A DNA stretch of 9,293 nt, from contig JAFARH010000418.1 of the NCBI GenBank assembly GCA_019245555.1, positions 1-9,293 of the forward strand. Direction: 5' to 3'. A program made the position numbers and the translations under genes. Of this stretch, positions 5,681 through 9,293 are shown piece by piece. Within the stretch, counting starts at the first letter, position 1; every line of letters begins with the position of its first letter. The notes beneath the pieces are model-generated. The model ran no database searches and was not told the DNA's origin. It worked only from the letters and a program-made list of their open reading frames with translations. Source of the DNA: Betaproteobacteria bacterium. GTDB taxonomy: Bacteria; Pseudomonadota; Gammaproteobacteria; Burkholderiales; SG8-39.

Positions 5681-6118
5681 ATGGAGTTTTCTCTCTTTCC
5701 CCGCGACCTGTTCGCAGAGGTGGAACGCCTGCAGCGCCACATGCAGCAAGCGCTCGAGCTTTCCCCGAGCATCCGCGGGTTCGCCCGAGGCGGGTTCCCC
5801 GCCCTCAACGTAGCCAGCACCCCCCAGTCGGCCGAGATTTACGGGTTTGCTCCCGGCCTCGACCCCAAAACGATCGAAGTCCACCTCGAACGGGGTGTCC
5901 TCAGCATCTCCGGCGAGCGCAAGTCGGACTTGCCGCAGGAAGGCGGCGACGCGAGCGTGCACACGAACGAGCGATTCGCCGGCCGTTTCCACCGCGTGAT
6001 CTCGCTGACGGACGATCTCGACCCTAACGAGGTGCGTGCCACCTACAGGGAAGGTGTCCTGCACGTGAGCATCAAGCGCGAGGCGTCAGCCCAACCCCGT
6101 CGCATCGACATCAATTGA
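5681..6118 (+). CDS. Small heat-shock protein, Hsp20 family (first of pair)
   Basis: A 145-residue ATP-independent holdase chaperone that binds unfolding proteins in the cytoplasm and hands them to DnaK/ClpB. The N-terminal arm (1-38) contains a helix FAEVERLQRHMQQALEL. The alpha-crystallin domain spans about 42-134: ALNVASTPQSAEIYGFAPGL, then IEVHLERGVLSISGER (65-80) and the closing motif GVLHVSI (125-131). The usual GVLxVxxPK ends here in IKR instead of PK. The C-terminus RRIDIN holds the I-x-I motif (I142, I144) needed for oligomer assembly. Start: GGAGGA (5670-5675) precedes the ATG by 5 bases. It is the first gene of an operon with a second Hsp20 10 bases downstream, behind a sigma-32-type promoter. 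Two divergent Hsp20s in one operon recall IbpA/IbpB-type pairs that co-assemble. Confidence 0.93.
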   Translation: MEFSLFPRDLFAEVERLQRHMQQALELSPSIRGFARGGFPALNVASTPQSAEIYGFAPGLDPKTIEVHLERGVLSISGERKSDLPQEGGDASVHTNERFAGRFHRVISLTDDLDPNEVRATYREGVLHVSIKREASAQPRRIDIN

Positions 6119-6128
6119 GAGGCGCATC

Positions 6129-6482
6129 ATGACCGAGCAAACATCGAACGAAGCCTTCCTCCTGCCGCCGGTGGACGTGGTGGAAGACGAGGGTGGCATC
6201 ACGCTCTACGCGGATCTGCCCGGCGTCACGCGGGAAAATCTCGACCTGCATGTCGACGGCGAGAACCTCTTCATCGACGGACGCATCGCCCTCGAGATGC
6301 CGAAGGAAATGGAAGCCACGCACGTTGAAGTCACCCGGTCGCGATATCGGCGCGTTTTCGCCCTGTCCCGGGAGTTCAATACCGGGAAGCTGACAGCCGA
6401 TCTCAAGCAGGGCGTGCTCAAGGTGCGCATTCCCAAGGCAGAGCATGCGAAGCCGCGGCGTATCGAGATCAGCCCGGCGTAG
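6129..6482 (+). CDS. Small heat-shock protein, Hsp20 family (second of pair)
   Basis: A 117-residue second Hsp20 chaperone. Its N-terminal arm is very short (1-12). The alpha-crystallin domain (about 13-103) is more canonical than that of its partner: PPVDVVEDEGGITLYADLPG (13-32), the loop VTRENLDLHVDGENLFIDGR (33-52), FNTGKLTADLKQG, and the full signature GVLKVRIPK (95-103). The C-terminal RRIEISPA carries the I-x-I motif (I112, I114). GAGAGG stands 8 bases before the ATG and the gene begins 10 bases after the first Hsp20 stop, so the two are surely co-transcribed. The differing N-terminal arms suggest different client range or mixed oligomers, as in IbpA/IbpB, but this is inferred. Confidence 0.94.
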   Translation: MTEQTSNEAFLLPPVDVVEDEGGITLYADLPGVTRENLDLHVDGENLFIDGRIALEMPKEMEATHVEVTRSRYRRVFALSREFNTGKLTADLKQGVLKVRIPKAEHAKPRRIEISPA

Positions 6483-6488
6483 ATGCCT

Positions 6489-6513
6489 TGGCAGTCGCTG
6501 TATTCGACTGCCA
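6489..6513 (+). terminator. Hairpin after the Hsp20 operon
   Basis: TGGCAGTCG (6489-6497) and CGACTGCCA (6505-6513) are perfect 9-bp complements around a 7-base loop, starting 7 bases past the second Hsp20 stop. No T-run follows (ggagaaaag), so it may slow polymerase or protect the mRNA end more than terminate. Partial read-through into the downstream HTH genes is possible. Confidence 0.5.
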
Positions 6514-6604
6514 GGAGAAAAGGGTGGACAAGCTGCTGTTATTGGGGCAGCCTGGGCTCGAGCAACTCCTTCCGCGAAGCCAAACCGGACATCCCTCCGG
6601 TCAC

Positions 6605-6634
6605 GACGCCCAAGGCTGTACCCCAAGGGGCGTC
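6605..6634 (+). promoter_or_regulatory. Hairpin sequestering the ribosome site of the first HTH gene
   Basis: GACGCCC (6605-6611) pairs perfectly with GGGCGTC (6628-6634), which abuts the ATG at 6635. The right arm contains most of the AAGGGG Shine-Dalgarno (6625-6630). An alternative small stem CCCC/GGGG (6621-6624/6627-6630) would also hide it. Translation may therefore depend on melting of this stem, by heat or by a binding factor. The role is inferred. Confidence 0.4.
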
Positions 6635-6874
6635 ATGTCATCGAATCAGTCGTTGCGCTTGCGCGCGCTCGCGCGCGGCGTCGAGCTCTCGGGCGGGCCG
6701 GCGCAGCTTGCCGGTTACCTCGAAATCAGCACGTTGCGACTCACGTTCCTGCTCCAGGGTACGACCAACATCCCCGAGGAGCTCTTTCTGCGAGTGGTCG
6801 ACCTTCTCACTCGGAACAACGTGAGCGAGCTGATCGCATCCGCGCCGCGGAGCGTGCGCGGGCAACATGGCTGA
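6635..6874 (+). CDS. Small HTH-type protein A (YdaS/Cro-like module)
   Basis: This encodes 79 residues. Residues 18-58 form a 41-residue module beginning SGGPAQLAGYLEIS (19-32) and ending IPEELFLRVVDLL (46-58). It aligns without gaps to three other proteins in this window and follows the pattern GG-x3-LA-x2-L-x-[VI]-S/T ... G-x4-P-x3-FL-x3-D, close to YdaS/Cro-like helix-turn-helix proteins. It should bind DNA or act as a small regulator; the target is unknown. It differs from its relatives in having Leu39 where the others have the module Trp. AAGGGG precedes the ATG but lies in a hairpin. The upstream in-frame extension to 6488 crosses the post-operon hairpin, so the start at 6635 is preferred. 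Its stop overlaps the start of the next gene by 8 bases, so the two are translationally coupled. Confidence 0.7.
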   Translation: MSSNQSLRLRALARGVELSGGPAQLAGYLEISTLRLTFLLQGTTNIPEELFLRVVDLLTRNNVSELIASAPRSVRGQHG

Positions 6875-7379
6875 CACCGTCTGCACGCGGTTACTTGCCC
6901 GCGCGACCGAGATCGAGGGCAGCAGCCAGGCGCTGTCGCACCGGCTGCACGTGCCCGAGGCGACTTTGCTTCGCTGGAGCAGCGGCCGCGCGCAGATGCC
7001 CTTCAGGGCCTATGAAATGCTGCTGCAATTCGTCCAGCACGCCGAATCGAATGCGCCGCTGGTGATGACCAGCGCGGGACCGTCATCGGCGCCGGCCAGC
7101 ACAAACCCCGAGCGGCTCACATTTCCCCTTGGACCGCTCCTGGGGCGATGCGCAAGGTGCGATGGCACCGAGTTCCGGCGCTACGACGCCAATGCCCCGC
7201 TCAAGATGACGAGCGTCCTCGAATGCTGCGCATGCCTCGCGCAAGTGATCCTCGGTGTCCTGCTCGTCGAGCTTGGAAGAGATTCGATAGCAAAGGTACG
7301 GGCGAACGCTGCTTCCAGAGCGAGGCGGCTCGGACCGAGGATCGTCAAGACGACCGCTCCGTCGGCGGCGACGAGGTGA
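6867..7379 (+). CDS. HTH-type module fused to a zinc-ribbon-like domain (protein B)
   Basis: This encodes 170 residues. Residues 16-56 are a divergent copy of the same HTH-type module (EGSSQALSHRLHVPEATLLR, then WSSGRAQMP); it keeps the Trp37, the glycine and the proline. A Ser/Pro/Ala linker (66-82) follows. A second domain then has CARC (95-98) and CCAC (120-123), two CxxC knuckles 21 residues apart, as in a zinc ribbon. Around them are GTEFRRYDANAPLKMTSVLE (100-119) and QVILGVLLVELGRD. The C-terminus (140-170) is basic (RARRLGPR). It is likely a regulator or nucleic-acid binder with two contact surfaces, but I know no characterised homologue. It overlaps gene A by 8 bases and runs 35 bases into a convergent minus-strand gene at its 3' end. 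Confidence 0.72.
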   Translation: MADTVCTRLLARATEIEGSSQALSHRLHVPEATLLRWSSGRAQMPFRAYEMLLQFVQHAESNAPLVMTSAGPSSAPASTNPERLTFPLGPLLGRCARCDGTEFRRYDANAPLKMTSVLECCACLAQVILGVLLVELGRDSIAKVRANAASRARRLGPRIVKTTAPSAATR

Positions 7380-7518
7380 CGCTAGCGAGACCGTTGGGCG
7401 GGACAATGGAGTCGATTTTCTCCCGCAGCGCCAGGACGGCGTGCCACAGATAGGCGATTTGTTCCTCCCGACCAAGTCGAGCGAACTGGTCTTCCGTCAG
7501 CTGCGGCAAGGGTTCCAT
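7345..7518 (-). CDS. Small hypothetical protein (57 aa)
   Basis: This encodes 57 residues beginning MEPLPQLTEDQFARLGREEQ, then IAYLWHAVLALREKIDS. The first 40 residues read as two amphipathic helices with many charged residues and no membrane segment. The last 15 are a Ser/Pro/Thr-rich tail. Codon third positions are strongly GC-rich, as in the neighbours, which supports a real gene. It lies 59 bases downstream of the second receiver gene on the same strand, so it may be co-transcribed and serve it. Its 3' end overlaps the convergent HTH/zinc-ribbon gene by 35 bases. The ribosome site is weak (GGA 5 bases before the ATG); a GTG at 7527 adds three residues. I do not recognise a family. Confidence 0.5.
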   Translation of the reverse strand: MEPLPQLTEDQFARLGREEQIAYLWHAVLALREKIDSIVPPNGLASVTSSPPTERSS

Positions 7519-7577
7519 TGCATCCACGCCGCAAAGCGCGTGCCCGAATAAGCGTGGGAAGTAGCCGGCGACTCCGA

Positions 7578-7970
7578 CTAACGCAGGTCGCGCTGCAACA
7601 GCGTTCCCAGGGTCGTCAGCATCGCGTCCATGACGACTGGCTTTACCAGATGTGCATCAAACCCGCACGCTCGCGACATCTCGCGGTCTTTGGCCGAACC
7701 CCAGGCAGTTATCGCCACCACGCGGATCGAGCGGGGTGCTAATGCTCGCCTGAGCATCGGGGCCAGTTCATAGCCGTTGATATGGGGCATGCCTATATCC
7801 AGCAAGACAGCATCGGGCCTGAACTTCTCAGCTATGGCTACAGCGTCTCTCGGGTCCGTGACGTACGTGCTTTCGCAGCCGGCGTGTTTTAGCTGCAGGA
7901 CGAGTGTCGAAGCAGCGTCCGCGAAATCGTCGATGACAAGGACACGGCACGGCGCTAATTGCTCAACCAT
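7578..7970 (-). CDS. Stand-alone response-regulator receiver (second)
   Basis: This encodes 130 residues, all receiver domain. The acidic pair D14-D15 (VLVIDDFADAA), the phospho-acceptor D58 in AVLLDIGMPHINGYEL, the switch T88 in VVAITAWG and K110 in HLVKP are all present, so it should be phosphorylation-competent. DIGMPxxNGYEL is typical of receivers found in hybrid-kinase and phosphorelay systems. No kinase or output domain is near, so it probably works by protein contact. ATG 7970 is the only AUG available, because a TGA closes the frame at 7985-7983. It has no ribosome site of its own. A 7-codon leader ORF with a strong AAGGGGGA site overlaps its start, suggesting coupled translation. A gene for a small unknown protein follows on the same strand. 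Confidence 0.88.
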   Translation of the reverse strand: MVEQLAPCRVLVIDDFADAASTLVLQLKHAGCESTYVTDPRDAVAIAEKFRPDAVLLDIGMPHINGYELAPMLRRALAPRSIRVVAITAWGSAKDREMSRACGFDAHLVKPVVMDAMLTTLGTLLQRDLR

Positions 7971-7986
7971 TGGCGTGCGATGTCAT
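7963..7986 (-). CDS. Seven-codon leader ORF overlapping the second receiver start
   Basis: On the minus strand AAGGGGGA (8001-7994) lies 7 bases before an ATG (7986-7984) that opens MTSHANG and stops with TGA at 7965-7963. The receiver ATG (7970-7968) is inside this leader, and the leader stop comes three bases after it. The receiver has no Shine-Dalgarno, so terminating ribosomes could restart on it. The peptide has no obvious regulatory codon run. Confidence 0.45.
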   Translation of the reverse strand: MTSHANG

Positions 7987-8048
7987 GCGGTAGTCCCCCT
8001 TGCGCCACGTTCCCCATGCCCGTGGCGGGCGAATTATCGACGGCATTT

Positions 8049-8087
8049 CATAGGCGGTCTGTCGGGGAGCACCCGACGGCACCTATG
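8049..8087. repeat. Two-tier stem-loop in the divergent intergenic region
   Basis: Outer arms CATAGG (8049-8054) and CCTATG (8082-8087) enclose an inner stem CTGTCGGG (8059-8066) / CCCGACGG (8072-8079) that is 8 bp with one G-T wobble and has a 5-base loop (gagca). A direct repeat CGACGGCA occurs at 8038-8045 and 8074-8081. The element sits in the 145-base gap between the divergent second receiver and HTH-type gene C, where their promoters must lie. It could be an operator or a structured leader. Confidence 0.4.
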
Positions 8088-8115
8088 GCATGGGCCTTGC
8101 ACTCGAGCACGTGCG

Positions 8116-8322
8116 ATGCTCGCCTTCCAAGGCAAGATGTTGAGGCGTGCCGCCGAAATCTGTGGCGGTTACAAAACGCTCGCCGCGCATCTCGGCGTGA
8201 GCGAGTTCAAGCTGAGGTCGTGGCTCGAATCGAGGACGCCGTTGCCCGACCCGGTCTTTCTGAAGGCAGCCGACATCGTGCTCGAGACGACGCCCTCTGG
8301 GATTCAGGCAGGGCACGCCTAA
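8116..8322 (+). CDS. Small HTH-type protein C (YdaS/Cro-like module)
   Basis: This encodes 68 residues, nearly all of it the shared module (15-55): CGGYKTLAAHLGVSEFKLRS, then WLESRTPLPDPVFLKAADIV. It carries the canonical GG, LA, LGVS, Trp37 and PxxVFL positions expected of a YdaS/Cro-like helix-turn-helix. It is the closest of the four to the copy at 8349-8603. It is likely a small DNA-binding regulator; targets are unknown. The start is uncertain: ATG 8116 has a weak ribosome site, whereas the in-frame ATG 8137 has AAGG four bases upstream and would begin MLRRAAEICGG. A 6-bp inverted repeat (CGAGCA 8104-8109, TGCTCG 8117-8122) surrounds the first ATG. It diverges from the second receiver and converges with protein D. 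Confidence 0.68.
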   Translation: MLAFQGKMLRRAAEICGGYKTLAAHLGVSEFKLRSWLESRTPLPDPVFLKAADIVLETTPSGIQAGHA

Positions 8323-8336
8323 TCGCAGCGCTGCGA
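8323..8336. repeat. 14-bp perfect palindrome between two convergent HTH genes
   Basis: TCGCAGCGCTGCGA reads identically on both strands. It begins one base after the TAA of HTH-type gene C and ends 12 bases before the stop of the convergent gene D. It is too short-looped for a good RNA hairpin, so a protein-binding dyad is an alternative to a transcription-end signal. Confidence 0.45.
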
Positions 8337-8348
8337 CGCCGGGCGCGT

Positions 8349-8603
8349 TCAGCTGTCTTTTGGTGGTGCTCGTCTCTTCTGTGACTCACTGATCGCTCGA
8401 TTCGCGTGAACCAAATCTGCGCAGCGCAGGAACACCGAGTCGGGTGGGAAGCTGCGGCCGTTCAACCATGCCTCTACCTCCGCCGTCGTGACGCCCAGAT
8501 AGTCCGCGAGCTTGTGCTCGCCGCCTAATATGAGACACGCTGTGTGCAGCGTCTTGATGTAGATGTGAGCGTTCTGAGAAGTCGACGGGCAGATGTCTTC
8601 CAT
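8349..8603 (-). CDS. Small HTH-type protein D (YdaS/Cro-like module)
   Basis: This encodes 84 residues. After a 23-residue N-terminal stretch (MEDICPSTSQNAHIYIKTLH) comes the shared module, residues 25-65: LGGEHKLADYLGVTTAEVEA, then WLNGRSFPPDSVFLRCADLV. A basic tail (SQKRRAPPKDS) ends the protein. It has the full consensus GG-x3-LA-x2-LGV-T ... WLNG-x4-P-x3-FL-x3-D, the form nearest to YdaS/Cro-like regulators. The ATG at 8603 is chosen as the simplest start; ATG 8633 is also in frame and would add ten residues. Neither has a clear ribosome site at normal spacing. It lies 103 bases downstream of the DUF1345 gene on the same strand, with a hairpin between, and is convergent with protein C across 26 bases. 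Confidence 0.68.
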   Translation of the reverse strand: MEDICPSTSQNAHIYIKTLHTACLILGGEHKLADYLGVTTAEVEAWLNGRSFPPDSVFLRCADLVHANRAISESQKRRAPPKDS

Positions 8604-8634
8604 TGGCGCATCATGCCCGGTGATTCCCCACATA

Positions 8635-8649
8635 CCGCCCGTAGGGCGG
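8635..8649 (-). terminator. Tight GC hairpin between the DUF1345 gene and HTH-type gene D
   Basis: CCGCCC (8635-8640) and GGGCGG (8644-8649) are perfect complements around a 3-base loop, about 58 bases past the DUF1345 stop and just before the possible starts of gene D. No T-run follows on the minus strand. It could limit read-through or shape the leader of gene D. Confidence 0.4.
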
Positions 8650-8706
8650 CATCTGATTTGCTGTGGCCAGAACAACTACTTCCTAACCGTGGCCATAAAA
8701 AGCGCG

Positions 8707-9293
8707 CTAGATCAAACCAGCGACGATGTTGATGGTCAATGCGAGGACAACGGTATAGAACGCGAAGGACAGCACGCCATGCCAGAGCACAAGCCTGCGC
8801 ATGGCGCTGGAGGTGACCTGGACATCGGATACCTGCGATGTCATGCCGATCACGAAGGAGAAATACAGAAAGTCCCCATACTGAGGGGCCTTGGTGCCTG
8901 GAAAATTGAGGCCGCCCGTGGCGTCGCGTTCCGGGGTCGTAGGGTCGTCACGATAGAAGCGGTGCGCGTAGTGGAGCGCAAACATCACGTGGGTCATGAG
9001 CCACGAGCAGACTATCGTCGCGACTGCGAGGACGATCTGCAGCGGCGGCGGCGCCGCCCCGATCTTCGCGGGTTTCTCCAGGAGAAAAAATATGGCCGCC
9101 ATGCTGGCGATGATTGCGGCCATCACGAGGAGGAGGACACCCAGGCGGCCCTGATCGTTCTGCAGAACCGTTCGGCGCATTACATCCGGCGGGCAGCTGC
9201 GAGCGACCCACCACGTCAGGGCGAGGAATAGCAGCACGCCTGCGTCCCAGGCGGCCGCCAGGCGTACGGACATCGGAAGCGAAGCGGGCAGCA
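8707..9293 (-). CDS. DUF1345 family membrane protein (5' end outside window)
   Basis: An inner-membrane protein of the DUF1345 family, function unknown. The visible 188 residues from the Met at 9273 hold hydrophobic spans at about 11-27, 44-65, 79-104, 135-148 and 165-187. Family marks are RLAAAWDAGVLLFLALTWW (4-22), with the conserved W-D pair, and YGDFLYFSFVIGMTSQVSD (132-150), followed by RRLVLWHGVLSFAF (159-172). The frame stays open beyond that Met to the window edge, reading LPASLP before MSVR. Family members usually have such an LP...LP stretch and one more N-terminal span before the W-D motif, so the true start is probably outside the window and the Met at 9273 is internal. Asp10 and Asp134 lie at membrane boundaries. 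The gene is upstream of HTH-type gene D on the same strand. Confidence 0.88.
   Translation of the reverse strand, partial: LPASLPMSVRLAAAWDAGVLLFLALTWWVARSCPPDVMRRTVLQNDQGRLGVLLLVMAAIIASMAAIFFLLEKPAKIGAAPPPLQIVLAVATIVCSWLMTHVMFALHYAHRFYRDDPTTPERDATGGLNFPGTKAPQYGDFLYFSFVIGMTSQVSDVQVTSSAMRRLVLWHGVLSFAFYTVVLALTINIVAGLI

Noticed and set aside
5456..6064. A 202-codon minus-strand frame over the first Hsp20 gene
   Set aside because: It runs across the promoter palindrome and is the complement of a well-supported Hsp20 gene; no domain is visible.
6488..6634. A longer start for HTH-type protein A
   Set aside because: The extra 49 codons cross the post-operon hairpin and have no ribosome site of note, while AAGGGG precedes the ATG at 6635.
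8593..9231. A 212-codon plus-strand frame at the right end
   Set aside because: It is His/Arg/Asp-rich and antisense to a clear DUF1345 membrane protein.
1..9293. CRISPR arrays, tRNAs, insertion sequences, phage or toxin-antitoxin genes
   Set aside because: I saw no regularly spaced direct repeats, cloverleaf sequences, transposase motifs or terminal repeats. The YdaS-like modules have no recognisable toxin partner in the window.

Overview
The window is GC-rich DNA from a Gram-negative bacterium. A classical trimeric-type porin, several lipobox lipoproteins, a BON-domain protein, a DUF1345 protein, a sigma-32-type heat-shock promoter and many Shine-Dalgarno sites point to Pseudomonadota, most likely Betaproteobacteria (Burkholderiales-like). 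The taxon is inferred from gene families and base composition only. I see no tRNA, rRNA, CRISPR array, transposase, integrase or phage gene.

Left part (1-3850), envelope and transport. It opens with the 3' end of an outer-membrane porin, closed by a 10-bp GC hairpin. A 64-residue lipoprotein follows, whose six mature cysteines are spaced in perfect mirror symmetry. Next come a sodium:solute symporter family transporter, a convergent exported small protein (DUF1579-like), and a divergent four-repeat DUF347 membrane protein.

Middle part (3850-5600), stress-type envelope proteins. Two small minus-strand lipoproteins, one an OsmB-like glycine-zipper protein behind a sigma-S-like -10, are divergent from a BON-domain lipoprotein. 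A stand-alone CheY-like receiver follows.

Right part (5600-9293), heat-shock and small-regulator cluster. Two Hsp20 chaperones form an operon behind a clear sigma-32-type promoter that lies inside a long inverted repeat. Beyond it are four small genes carrying the same gapless 41-residue, YdaS/Cro-like HTH-type module. One of the four is fused to a four-cysteine zinc-ribbon-like tail. Among them sit a second stand-alone receiver, which appears to be translated by coupling to a 7-codon leader ORF, and a 57-residue unknown protein. The window ends in a DUF1345 membrane protein cut by the right edge.

The most interesting features are the four-copy HTH module with its RNA and DNA secondary structures, the palindromic heat-shock promoter, and the mirror-cysteine lipoprotein. 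Joint function of the right-hand cluster (two receivers without kinases, two chaperones, four small DNA-binding candidates) as a stress-response island is my inference from context.
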